Source of the DNA: Treponema sp. UBA7570
GTDB lineage: Bacteria; Spirochaetota; Spirochaetia; Treponematales; Treponemataceae
DNA: 18,212 bases
Direction: 5' to 3'
Assembly (NCBI GenBank): GCA_002477955.1
Contig: DLLE01000061.1
Location: forward strand, 1-18,212
Shown: piece by piece, positions 1 through 7,863 of the stretch
How positions within the stretch are numbered: the first letter of the stretch is position 1
How the letters are laid out: each line of letters begins with the position of its first letter
Notes under the pieces: generated by a model
The model's input: the letters and a program-made list of their open reading frames with translations, nothing else
The model's database searches: none
Told to the model about the DNA's origin: nothing
Made by a program: the position numbers and the translations under genes

Positions 1-130
1 TTGTCCTTTCGGACAAGGGATTGGAAGGGCGGCGGAGCCGTTTGCGGCTGCCGGCAGCCGCAAATGCAGCGCGGCTAGCGCGGAACCCTGGAAAGCCCGG
101 TTTTTTCGTTTTGTAAAAACGAAAAAATGG
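1..130. repeat. GC-rich cluster of palindromes at the left edge
   Basis: This non-coding stretch is much richer in GC than its AT-rich surroundings and is built from nested inverted repeats. A 6-bp stem (TTGTCC/GGACAA) lies at 1-16. A perfect 24-bp palindrome lies at 41-64, centred on CCGG. A small GCGC/GCGC hairpin lies near 70-82. GGGC at 27-30 could pair with GCCC at 95-98 and close the set into a branched structure. A pure A/T-type hairpin follows at 101-127, with 12-bp arms and a 3-base loop. No open reading frame or tRNA/rRNA signature was seen. It resembles the dispersed palindromic elements found between genes in many bacteria, but one copy in one window cannot prove repetition. It may continue beyond the left edge. 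Confidence 0.45.
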
Positions 131-193
131 CCCCGATTTATCAAAAAAATCTTTATTTTTGTGCAGTTGAATATTTATTTACGTTTTTTTTAC

Positions 194-202
194 TGATAGA
201 AT
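194..202 (+). promoter_or_regulatory. candidate extended -10 promoter for the small ORF and nhaC
   Basis: The sequence TGATAGAAT matches the extended -10 form TGnTAnAAT, with one mismatch in the hexamer. There is no convincing -35 at 17 bases, although TTATTT ends 16 bases upstream. Transcription would start near 209, giving a leader of about 35 bases before the ATG at 245. The surroundings are very AT-rich, so a chance match is possible. Confidence 0.35.
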
Positions 203-244
203 ATTTTTTACAGGAGATTGTTTACGCTTTTTTTTGGAGGATTT

Positions 245-406
245 ATGAATAACGAGAAAGCTATCAAGGCGTTGGAACAGGTCAAAACCTATGTTTCTGC
301 AAATTCGCTCGACGAACTCGACTACGCTATCGAAGTTCTGAAAAAACTGGAAAAAGAAGGCGTTAAAGATCCGCTTAACACTGATTTTTCTGCCATTAAA
401 AAGTAA
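245..406 (+). CDS. small hypothetical protein (53 aa) upstream of nhaC
   Basis: I do not recognise this family. The ATG at 245 was chosen because GGAGG at 236-240 sits 4 bases before it. An in-frame TTG at 218 has its AGGAG only one base away and would add a nine-residue hydrophobic stretch. The protein is 53 residues, soluble-looking and highly charged, with two likely amphipathic helices (about residues 3-20 and 25-42) rich in Lys, Glu and Leu. It has no signal peptide, membrane segment or Cys cluster. The nhaC start lies only 20 bases downstream, so the two are very probably co-transcribed and this may be an accessory or regulatory partner of the antiporter. That role is inferred from position alone. 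The good ribosome site and the downstream gene argue that it is real. Confidence 0.6.
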   Translation: MNNEKAIKALEQVKTYVSANSLDELDYAIEVLKKLEKEGVKDPLNTDFSAIKK

Positions 407-426
407 TTTAGGAGATTTTGCTTAAA

Positions 427-2022
427 ATGAATATGATTGGAACTTTTTGGTCGCTTGTACCGCCGGTTGTTGCTATTGCGCTGGCATTGATTACTAAAGA
501 AGTTTATTCTTCGCTTTTTATCGGCATTGTAATCGGCGCCGTTTTTTATTCTGTGAGCGTTGGCTCGGGTTTTGCGGGATTTATTTCGCATCTTTTGAAC
601 AATACTGTCGGCGAAGGCGATGATGCTGTTTCTTACGGTTTGATTTCGTGTATTTCTGACAGTTACAATGTCGGAATTCTCGCTTTTCTTGTAATTCTCG
701 GAACTATGGTTGCCCTTATGAACAAGGCTGGCGGTTCTGCCGCTTTTGGCAACTGGGCAAAAAAACACATTAAAACAAAACTTGGCGCTCAGGTTGCTAC
801 TATCTGTCTCGGAATTTTGATTTTTATCGATGACTATTTTAACTGTCTGACTGTTGGTTCTGTTATGAAGCCTGTAACCGACAAATACGGTGTAAGCAAA
901 GAAAAACTTTCTTACCTTATCGACTCTACTGCGGCTCCTATCTGTATTATTGCCCCGATTTCTTCATGGGCGGCCGCGGTTTCTGGCTTTGTAACTGAAG
1001 GCGAAAACGGTCTTGCTCTTTTCTGCAAGGCTATTCCTTTTAACTTTTATGCTCTTTTTACAATCGTAATGCTTTTTGCCCTCGTTTTTATGCGTTTTGA
1101 ATACGGCGAAATGTCTAAGTATGAAAAAGCAAAAGAATTTATGAAAAAAGACGATGAAGAAGTTTCGGTACCTGAAGAATCATCATCTGCAGAGGGAAAA
1201 AAGAAGGGAACTGTTGCTGATTTGGTTGTTCCAATCGCTATTCTTATTGTTTTCTGCGTTCTCGGCATGATTTATTCCGGCGGATTTTTTAGCGAAGGCG
1301 ACTCTCATCTTAACTTTGTCAACGCTTTTGCAAATTCTGACGCTTCTGTAGGACTTGTAATCGGTTCTTTGTTTGGACTTATTGTTTCTCTCGTTTGGTA
1401 TCTTGGACGCAAAGTTATTTCGTTTAAGTCGGCGATGCTGTGCTTGACGGACGGTTTTAAGGCTATGGTTCCTGCCATTTTGATTCTCTGTCTTGCCTGG
1501 ACTCTTAAATCTATGACTGACAGTCTTGGCGCAAAAGACTTTGTTGCAGGCATTGTTTCTGGAAGCGCTGACAAGCTTCAAATGCTTCTTCCGGCAATTA
1601 TCTTTGCAATCGCATGTTTCCTTGCCTTTGCGACCGGCACTTCTTGGGGAACTTTTGGAATTTTGATTCCTATTTGTATTGCGGCTTTCCCTGAAGGCTC
1701 GTTAAGAATTATTTCGATTTCTGCCTGCATGGCCGGCGCTGTATGCGGCGACCACGTTTCTCCAATTTCTGATACAACAATTATGGCAAGCGCTGGCGCT
1801 CAGTGCGACCACGTAAACCACGTTGCGACTCAGCTTCCTTATGCTATGACAGTTGCGGTTGTTTCGTTCTTTACTTTTATCGTGGCAGGTTTTACTTCAA
1901 AACTTAACATTGCCCTCTGCTCTGCGATTTCGCTCTGCTTTGGCCTTGTGCTTTTGTTTGCAACTTTGATTTTTATTAAAAAGCGGACAGAAAAAGCCAT
2001 GTCTGTTCAGCAGCAGGCTTAA
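427..2022 (+). CDS. nhaC: NhaC-family Na+/H+ antiporter
   Basis: A polytopic inner-membrane protein of about 531 residues, predicted to exchange Na+ for H+ for pH and sodium homeostasis. About a dozen hydrophobic segments span its length. They are interrupted by a charged cytoplasmic loop (around residues 230-265, rich in Lys, Glu and Ser). Family hallmarks are visible: IDDYFNCLTVGSVMKP in the first half, GTSWGTFGILIP near residue 404, and CGDHVSPISDTT near 440 followed by a CDHVNHVATQLPY-like stretch. These are typical of the NhaC superfamily. The ion specificity is family knowledge and not visible in the sequence; related proteins may carry organic acids. The start is slightly uncertain: AGGAG at 410-414 is 12 bases before ATG 427 but only 3 before a TTG at 418. 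It follows the 53-residue ORF closely and converges with the helicase gene. Confidence 0.88.
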   Translation: MNMIGTFWSLVPPVVAIALALITKEVYSSLFIGIVIGAVFYSVSVGSGFAGFISHLLNNTVGEGDDAVSYGLISCISDSYNVGILAFLVILGTMVALMNKAGGSAAFGNWAKKHIKTKLGAQVATICLGILIFIDDYFNCLTVGSVMKPVTDKYGVSKEKLSYLIDSTAAPICIIAPISSWAAAVSGFVTEGENGLALFCKAIPFNFYALFTIVMLFALVFMRFEYGEMSKYEKAKEFMKKDDEEVSVPEESSSAEGKKKGTVADLVVPIAILIVFCVLGMIYSGGFFSEGDSHLNFVNAFANSDASVGLVIGSLFGLIVSLVWYLGRKVISFKSAMLCLTDGFKAMVPAILILCLAWTLKSMTDSLGAKDFVAGIVSGSADKLQMLLPAIIFAIACFLAFATGTSWGTFGILIPICIAAFPEGSLRIISISACMAGAVCGDHVSPISDTTIMASAGAQCDHVNHVATQLPYAMTVAVVSFFTFIVAGFTSKLNIALCSAISLCFGLVLLFATLIFIKKRTEKAMSVQQQA

Positions 2023-2030
2023 AAACGTAA

Positions 2031-2106
2031 ATTGCTTCGCTTTTAGCCCGCAATGACGATTAGACCTTGGTCTGTACAGCGTCATTGCGAGAAACTACGG
2101 AGCAAT
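2031..2106. repeat. 76-bp imperfect inverted-repeat element between converging genes
   Basis: The outer arms ATTGCTTC and GGAGCAAT, the inner arms CGCAATGACG (2049-2058) and CGTCATTGCG (2080-2089, exact complement), and a tip stem AGACC/GGTCT (2062-2073) fold into one long hairpin. The motif GTCATTGCGAG...GAAGCAAT is the core of a widespread class of intergenic palindromic repeats in bacteria, which I recall as general knowledge and could not search. It begins 8 bases after the nhaC stop. A T-rich stretch follows it on the plus strand, so it could also act as a transcription barrier for nhaC and for the leftward helicase gene. Confidence 0.7.
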
Positions 2107-2120
2107 TTTTTTTCACTTGC

Positions 2121-4463
2121 TTAGTCTTTTATAATTTCCAGATTTTTGTATTGATATTTTGGCAAGAATCTTTTTATTCCGCCGTTCTCAAAATTGACTG
2201 TAACTGCGTATTCGCCTTCGGTTGTCGTAACTGCTGAAGTTATAATTCCATAACCATAATCATCGGTATAGATTTTTGCTCCGCGGTGATATTTTAATTT
2301 TATCGGGTCGGTTTCTGTGTCAGGATGGCTTAAGCCCAAATTTCCAAAATCGCCGTTATGCGAAAAAGAAGCTTTTTGTGAAGAAGTTTTTTTAAATCCG
2401 AACGGAAGATGCCCTAAAATTTTTATATTGTCAGGGTTTATTTCCTGCAAAAACGGACTTGGCGCCATATATTCAGAGCGGCCGTACATAATACGCCTAG
2501 AACAAGATGTCATATAAAGCTCGTCCTTTGCACGGGTAATGCCAACATAGCAAAGCCTGCGCTCTTCTTCAAGTTCATTTCCGTATTTGTCCTGCCTCGG
2601 AAAAATTCCATATTCCATTCCGGTAATTACAACGCGGCTAAATTCCAGCCCCTTCGTATTGTGAAGAGTGATTAAAGTTACGCTGTCTGCCTCTTCTTCG
2701 CCGTCTGATTCTTCTATTGTTCTGTCTAATTCAATATGATCCAAAAATTCCAGAAGACCTTCCCGCGTTGAATCATAAAAAACTGCCGAATTTGAAAGTT
2801 CTTGAATATTTGCATCGCGCTGAGTTCCGGCAATTTCGTCTTTTTCTGAATAATATGTCTTTAAGCCTGATTTTTCGGCAATAAAATCTATTAAAACCGA
2901 AAGTTTTTCGACTGGATTTACAATTTTTGCTTTTTCGGCTAAAATCCGCTCGTTTTCGTCTTTTTGCTTAATATTTTCTTTTATTTTTTCGTAAAAAGCG
3001 TCCATCGCCTCGACAAAAGAAGCAATTCCTTCCCTTGCCTTTTTTGAAAAAGACGCTCCGTTTTTGCGGCAAATTTCTACATAGTTTACACTCTGAATCT
3101 GCTCCTGAGAAGTTTCTTCGTTCTGGCTGCTATCTTCTTCCATAACAGAGTTATAAATCTCTTGGCGGCAGGCTTCTACAAGTTTATCCTGCGACGTTGC
3201 TCCGATTCCTCGCGCAGGTTTATTTATAATTCTTCTGAATGCGATTTCGTCCTTTGGGTTTGCAAGCAGCGCAAGATAAGCGAGAATATCTTTTATTTCT
3301 TCGCGTTCGTAGAATTTTAGAGAGCCGACAACGCGGTATGGGATTTTTCTTCGCAAAAATTCTGATTCAAATCCCATTGACTGAGCATTTGTGCGGTAAA
3401 GAATAGCCCAGTCGCTGTATGGAATTCCTGTTTTGTGTGTCTGCTCGATTAAATCTCCGCAAAATTGACACTCTTCGTTTTGATCAGGCAAAAAAATCAG
3501 TACAGGCTTTTTTCCTTCTCCACGTTCGGCACGAAGTTCTTTTCCAAGACGAGCCGAATTATTTTTTATAACGTCGTTTGCAACCGTCAAAATTTCTGAT
3601 TTTGAGCGGTAATTACTTTCCAGACGGATTATCTGAGTTCCCGGAAAATGATTTTTGAATTGAAGAATATTTTTTACTTCAGCGCCACGGAAACGGTAAA
3701 TCGACTGATCATCATCGCCAACAACACAAACATAGGTCTGTTTTCCGGCAAGCACCTGCAAAAGCCGAAACTGCGCCACGTTTGAGTCCTGATACTCGTC
3801 AACCATTATTACTCGAAAACGATTTTGGATTTTTGTGCGGACTGCTTCGTTTTTTTCAAGAACAAGCATTGGAAGAAGAATCAAATCTCCAAAATCAACA
3901 TTGCCGGTTTCGCGCAGACGGGCTGTATAGTTTGAATAAATTTGCGCAAAATCATCTTCGCTGTCAATTTCTTCGCCAAGTTCTTCCATAAGTTCGGCAA
4001 TTTCGACCGAATCGTCCGGCGTTAAAGCGTAATCTTTGCAAAGACTGATTAAATGCGCGTAATGATTTGCCTGCTTTCTGGCAAGATTTGGATTTGCCCT
4101 AGAAAGGAGAGTTACCATGTCGTCGTCATCATAAACCGTAAAATTCGGGTCGACTCCAGCCTGCGCTGCAAAAAGACGGAGAAACCAGGCGCCAAAAGAG
4201 TGAAACGTCCTGATTTGTGAATAACGCACCCGGCTGTCGAGAGCAACAGCCCTTTGCTGCATTTCGTTTGCCGCTTTTTTTGTAAAAGTAACTGCAAGAA
4301 TCTGATACGGATCGATGTTTCGTTCAGAAATAAGATAAGCAATTTTTGTAGTAATTACGCGTGTTTTTCCTGAACCTGCTCCTGCCAGAATTAAGAGAGG
4401 AGAACCTTCATGTTCAACGGCCGCCCTTTGTTCAGGATTCAAGACGCTTAAAAACTCATTCAT
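2121..4463 (-). CDS. UvrD/PcrA-type SF1 ATP-dependent DNA helicase
   Basis: A 3'-5' superfamily 1A helicase of 780 residues for DNA repair and replication-fork or transcription conflicts. All helicase motifs are present in order. These are the Q motif LNPEQRAAV (8-16), Walker A GAGSGKT (28-34), motif Ia TFTKKAA, Walker B VDEYQDS (221-227), motif III DDQSIYRFRG, motif IV NYRS, motif V LHNTKGLEF and motif VI YVGITRAKDEL. The C-terminal 55 residues look like the Tudor-like PcrA/UvrD tail. Two charged stretches (around 430-450 and 490-515), rich in Glu, Gln and Lys, make it somewhat longer than the usual 720 or so. I cannot separate PcrA, UvrD and Rep from sequence alone, so no symbol is given. 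It starts 24 bases after rimO ends, so the two are probably co-transcribed. Confidence 0.93.
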   Translation of the reverse strand: MNEFLSVLNPEQRAAVEHEGSPLLILAGAGSGKTRVITTKIAYLISERNIDPYQILAVTFTKKAANEMQQRAVALDSRVRYSQIRTFHSFGAWFLRLFAAQAGVDPNFTVYDDDDMVTLLSRANPNLARKQANHYAHLISLCKDYALTPDDSVEIAELMEELGEEIDSEDDFAQIYSNYTARLRETGNVDFGDLILLPMLVLEKNEAVRTKIQNRFRVIMVDEYQDSNVAQFRLLQVLAGKQTYVCVVGDDDQSIYRFRGAEVKNILQFKNHFPGTQIIRLESNYRSKSEILTVANDVIKNNSARLGKELRAERGEGKKPVLIFLPDQNEECQFCGDLIEQTHKTGIPYSDWAILYRTNAQSMGFESEFLRRKIPYRVVGSLKFYEREEIKDILAYLALLANPKDEIAFRRIINKPARGIGATSQDKLVEACRQEIYNSVMEEDSSQNEETSQEQIQSVNYVEICRKNGASFSKKAREGIASFVEAMDAFYEKIKENIKQKDENERILAEKAKIVNPVEKLSVLIDFIAEKSGLKTYYSEKDEIAGTQRDANIQELSNSAVFYDSTREGLLEFLDHIELDRTIEESDGEEEADSVTLITLHNTKGLEFSRVVITGMEYGIFPRQDKYGNELEEERRLCYVGITRAKDELYMTSCSRRIMYGRSEYMAPSPFLQEINPDNIKILGHLPFGFKKTSSQKASFSHNGDFGNLGLSHPDTETDPIKLKYHRGAKIYTDDYGYGIITSAVTTTEGEYAVTVNFENGGIKRFLPKYQYKNLEIIKD

Positions 4464-4487
4464 TTTGCATTTGCCACCTTTGCAGTT

Positions 4488-5996
4488 TTAACCGTTTATT
4501 TCCTGCGCAAATTTCAACTTGTTTCTTTTGATTGTCTCGTTAAGCGGACTGTCGCAGACAAAGTCGCCGTTTAAATCAACAGTGCCGGCGCTGTTTATAT
4601 GAACGCGCACAAGTCTTCCGGAAAGAACCGCTTTTTGCTCTTCTGGATTTGAGCGGTCATAATTGACGACAACCGAACCGTCAACTTCCGGCGCTTGAAA
4701 CCATGCCCTTCCAATTGCAATTCCTTCTTCAGGAGAATCTTCGTTTTGAGCGAGAACTTCTTCAATCAAAACATCGTAATCTTTGCCGCAACGCTCCTTT
4801 AAGCGCTGTGCTGTAATTTGCTCCTGAAGCGCAACCAGTTTTTCGGCACGTTCATTTGCTTTTTTTGCAGGAACCTGTTTTTTTAAGTTGTAAGCCGGAG
4901 TATCATCTTCCCTTGAATACGGAAAGCAGCCTGACCAATCTGTAGAAATTTCTTTTAAGAAGCTAAGAGTATTTTCTGCCTGAGCATCTGTTTCACCAGG
5001 AAAACCTGCCAAAAAAGTCGTCCGGATCGCTGCGTCTGGAAAAAAGCTCCTGATTTTTTCGATTGTCTGCGCATACTTTTTGTGATTTCCGGTTCTGTGC
5101 ATTTTGAGAATGATTTCGTCATCTCCGCTCTGAAAAGGAATATCAAAATAAGGCAAAAAGCGTCTATCGGATTTTATCACAGGCAAAATGTCAGGATTAA
5201 AATGGTCTGGATGAATATAAAGCAGCCGAAGACGGAAAGTTCCTTCGATTTTTGAAATTTCTTTGAGCAAACGGCAAAGTCCAGATTCGCCTTTGTCTTC
5301 GCAAGCAAGTTCAGCATCGCTTCCTGGAGTTCCAAGAGGAAGATAAGTGCGCCCTGTTCCAAAAACATTGTCAGAACTGCCTGTTCCGTAAGCTGCCAAA
5401 TCTTGTCCGATTAAATTGATTTCGTAAACGCCTTTTTTGAGAAGAATTTTAATTTCTTCAATAATTTCAGAAGCATGACGAGAACGCAATTCTCCACGGA
5501 TGATTGGAATTGCACAGAAGGAACAGCGGTTGTTGCAACCTTCAGTAATTTTTACAAAGGCGGTTCCAGCAAAAGAAAGAAGCAAATTCCGGTTTGCGCC
5601 GCAAACTCCTTTTTGAGCAAATTTATGGACTGGACGCTTATTTTGCATAACTTCTTTTGCAGTGATTACGATTTTTGAAAGATCACCGTTTCCAAAAAAG
5701 CCGTCTGCTTCCGGCAAATTTTCTTTTAAGTCCTCTGCGTAACGCTCAGCAAGGCAACCTGCCAAAAGAATTTTTGCGTTCGGATAATTATTTCTTGCGT
5801 TTAAGACTGCATTCAAACATTCGGTTTTTGCAGATTCAATAAAGCCACACGAATTGATGATGATTAAATCCGCCTCAGAAGGTTCAAAAGTCTGTTCCCA
5901 CTCTTGAGTTCCTGTCAAATGCGAAATTAAAATTTCTCCATCCACCTGATTTTTTGCACAACCGTGCTGATCAATAAAAAATTTAATCGAGTTCAT
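4488..5996 (-). CDS. rimO: ribosomal protein S12 methylthiotransferase RimO
   Basis: A radical-SAM enzyme that adds a methylthio group to a conserved aspartate of ribosomal protein S12. The N-terminal MTTase domain carries three cluster cysteines: C13 in HGCAKNQ, C50 in INSCGF and C81 in AGCLAE. The radical-SAM CxxxCxxC is C154, C158 and C161 in GCNNRCSFC. A TRAM domain follows near residues 400-480. At 502 residues it is longer than the usual 430-450. A Gly/Ser/Asp-rich insertion lies at about 205-238, after GQDLAAYG. The related tRNA enzyme MiaB is the alternative. The HGCAKN motif, the IPIIRGELRSR stretch after the radical-SAM cysteines, and GQDLAAYG favour RimO. Its ATG lies inside the end of the rodZ-like gene (14-base overlap), suggesting translational coupling. 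Confidence 0.88.
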   Translation of the reverse strand: MNSIKFFIDQHGCAKNQVDGEILISHLTGTQEWEQTFEPSEADLIIINSCGFIESAKTECLNAVLNARNNYPNAKILLAGCLAERYAEDLKENLPEADGFFGNGDLSKIVITAKEVMQNKRPVHKFAQKGVCGANRNLLLSFAGTAFVKITEGCNNRCSFCAIPIIRGELRSRHASEIIEEIKILLKKGVYEINLIGQDLAAYGTGSSDNVFGTGRTYLPLGTPGSDAELACEDKGESGLCRLLKEISKIEGTFRLRLLYIHPDHFNPDILPVIKSDRRFLPYFDIPFQSGDDEIILKMHRTGNHKKYAQTIEKIRSFFPDAAIRTTFLAGFPGETDAQAENTLSFLKEISTDWSGCFPYSREDDTPAYNLKKQVPAKKANERAEKLVALQEQITAQRLKERCGKDYDVLIEEVLAQNEDSPEEGIAIGRAWFQAPEVDGSVVVNYDRSNPEEQKAVLSGRLVRVHINSAGTVDLNGDFVCDSPLNETIKRNKLKFAQEING

Positions 5997-7071
5997 TTAT
6001 TACCAGCTTGAATTTTCCATCTGTATCTTTTATCCAGCGAATATCCTGAACAATAACTTCTCCGGCTTTTGTAACTCCAATGTCGTAAGTTTTTGAAGCA
6101 ACAATCACCTGAAGTTTTACAGTATTTCCGTTAGAAATCCACAAGCGCACGCCGTTACTTGCAGTCATATTTACAGTGTCGCCGTTTGCAAGATAATCTT
6201 CGACAGCATCTTTTCTGTCCAGACGATAACGGAACAGACAGCCTGCACGGAAGTCCGCACGAACCGTAAACGGATAAGCCCTTGTATCTTCGAGAATAAC
6301 AGTGCGTTTTTGGTTTTGAGGAAGTTCACCAACGCTAGGAATTTCAGAAGTTTTTGTTTCTCCTGCGACAGCATTCGAAGCATTTTTAAGAAGAATTCTA
6401 ACTTCAGCGCCACGGTCATTTGTTCCAGTGGAAACATCTGAAACATAGACAATCAGCTCTGGCTTTGAATCGCCGTCAACATCAACTTCGAGCTCTTCTG
6501 AAAGTTCAATATGCTGAATTCCAGCAGGAGTTTCCAAACACAAATCACCGACAGTATTTGCAACAGTCACGACAACATCTCCGCCACTAGTTCCCAAAAT
6601 CAATTGGTCGCCTTTGTAAATTCTTGTAGCAAGAGGTTTTTCCGTAAGTTCGTATTTTTTTGACTGAAAATCGTTCTGTAAAGCAGCAAGAACTGCATGC
6701 TCTTCAGCTTTCTTTTTCATAAAAAGAACAGCAAAAGTAACTCCAGTTGCAAAAACAAGAATCGAAATTATTATGATTACAGTAATTAAAACTTTCGGCC
6801 GCCTGCGGACAATCAAACCGTCTGGAATCGGAGATTCCTGCAATGTTTTTGCATGATAAAGCTGGAGCAATTTTTGAGAATCAAGTCCGAGGTATTCAGC
6901 ATAATTCTTCAAAAAACCGACAAGATATGGCTCACCAGGAAAAATTACGGCATTTTCGTCTTCAAGAGCCTTTAAATAGGTGGAAGTAATTGAAGTTTCT
7001 CTGGAAATAGTTTCAAGTTCCAGTCCTTTTTCTTCCCTTTTGTTTTTTAGAATTGTGCCATAACTTTCCAT
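5983..7071 (-). CDS. RodZ-like membrane protein with N-terminal helix-turn-helix
   Basis: 362 residues with the architecture of RodZ, the membrane protein that links the MreB cytoskeleton to the cell wall machinery. Residues 3-73 form a cytoplasmic HTH domain of the RodZ type (LKNKREEKGLELETISRET, then YLKALE, FPGEPYLVGFLKNYAEYLGLD). A basic segment RRRPK precedes a single membrane span at about 94-118. The rest is an extracytoplasmic beta-rich domain, which ends in a region reminiscent of the RodZ C-terminal domain. Other membrane HTH proteins with DNA-binding roles share this layout, so the cytoskeletal role is inferred. AGGGA lies about 9 bases before the ATG. The gene starts 108 bases after lolA, behind a terminator-like hairpin, and overlaps rimO by 14 bases. 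Confidence 0.75.
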   Translation of the reverse strand: MESYGTILKNKREEKGLELETISRETSITSTYLKALEDENAVIFPGEPYLVGFLKNYAEYLGLDSQKLLQLYHAKTLQESPIPDGLIVRRRPKVLITVIIIISILVFATGVTFAVLFMKKKAEEHAVLAALQNDFQSKKYELTEKPLATRIYKGDQLILGTSGGDVVVTVANTVGDLCLETPAGIQHIELSEELEVDVDGDSKPELIVYVSDVSTGTNDRGAEVRILLKNASNAVAGETKTSEIPSVGELPQNQKRTVILEDTRAYPFTVRADFRAGCLFRYRLDRKDAVEDYLANGDTVNMTASNGVRLWISNGNTVKLQVIVASKTYDIGVTKAGEVIVQDIRWIKDTDGKFKLVINELD

Positions 7072-7099
7072 TTTTGTTCTTCCCTGAAAAATATACTTT

Positions 7100-7124
7100 A
7101 AAAAATCTTAAGGCTGCCTTAAAA
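7100..7124 (-). terminator. candidate rho-independent terminator or attenuator between lolA and rodZ
   Basis: Read on the minus strand, TTAAGG-CAG-CCTTAA forms a 6-bp stem, extendable by a G-U and an A-U pair. Six T residues follow directly. A second imperfect hairpin (AGG-caa-CCT with TTTTC/GAAAA outside) lies just upstream at 7132-7152. The stem is GC-poor, so termination is probably partial. The same 15-base dyad could instead be an operator, as a possible -10 (TATATT) lies 10-15 bases further on. No fitting -35 was found. Confidence 0.4.
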
Positions 7125-7179
7125 AAATACATTTTCAAAGGCAACCTGAAAAAAATGCGATAACTTAAAATTTTACAAA

Positions 7180-7863
7180 TTACTGTTCAGTAAACAGAAA
7201 ATTGTTGTAATTATTAGCAGAAGTTGGCGGATCATAAATAAAACGCTGATCCGAAATTCCCTGATTTATCGAGTAATTTGAAAAATCAAACTGGAATTTT
7301 TCGTTTTGAGGCGTAATTGCTTCAATTCTACGGATAAGCTTTGATTCGGGCAAAATTGCAAGGTTGATGTAACGGAACGCTTCAGAAGTATTGCGACGGC
7401 TCAAAACCAATTTTACTACATTTTCCGTGCTTCCGTCTTCGAGAGGAACCGCTTCCTGTCCGCTTTCGTACGCAACAGAATAATACCTGCTCATTAAAGA
7501 AAGCCCTTGTGCAGTCGCAAGGTTTGCAGCGCTTCCTGTTCCCGAAGATTCAACTGTCTGATTTAAGATTGCGGCGGATTCAGGAAGATAAATCGTAAGC
7601 AAATCTCCATTAAAACAGATTACCTGATTGTCTGGTTTTGTAAAATCAATGCGCAAAAGATTCGGACGTTTAAAATTTACATGCCCTTCCATAACTTTTT
7701 TTGCAGCCTTAATTGAAACATCAGCCTCATAATCTTCAATTTTTCCATATTCAGCTGAAACATTCTGAAAAAAAGCCGCCGCAGTTAAAATTCCTTGAGC
7801 ATAAACAGAAAATCTGGAAAAACAGGTAAAAATCAACGCTGTCAATACAAATATTTTTTTCAT
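7180..7863 (-). CDS. LolA-like outer-membrane lipoprotein carrier protein
   Basis: A 227-residue secreted protein. Residues 1-22 are a signal peptide (MKK, a hydrophobic core and a VYA cleavage site; no lipobox Cys). The mature part follows the LolA pattern: an early 'ILTAAAFFQNVSAEYGKIED' segment, then 'ADVSIKA...GHVNFKRPNLLRIDF', 'NQVICFNGDLLTIYLPE' and a C-terminal 'FDFSNYSINQGISDQRF.YDPP'. In the family this fold picks up lipoproteins in the periplasm and hands them to the outer membrane. In spirochaetes, which are rich in lipoproteins, that would be a central task. Its ATG overlaps the ftsH stop by one base (TAATG on the minus strand), a classic coupling arrangement. Sequence identity in this family is low, so the assignment rests on pattern and length. 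Confidence 0.75.
   Translation of the reverse strand: MKKIFVLTALIFTCFSRFSVYAQGILTAAAFFQNVSAEYGKIEDYEADVSIKAAKKVMEGHVNFKRPNLLRIDFTKPDNQVICFNGDLLTIYLPESAAILNQTVESSGTGSAANLATAQGLSLMSRYYSVAYESGQEAVPLEDGSTENVVKLVLSRRNTSEAFRYINLAILPESKLIRRIEAITPQNEKFQFDFSNYSINQGISDQRFIYDPPTSANNYNNFLFTEQ

Noticed and set aside
1..100. The GC-rich left edge as a tRNA or rRNA fragment
   Set aside because: No tRNA arms (no T-loop GTTCRA, no CCA-end stem of 7 bp) and no recognisable rRNA stretch.
218..244. TTG at 218 as the start of the small protein before nhaC
   Set aside because: The AGGAG there is only one base from the TTG, while GGAGG is well placed for ATG 245.
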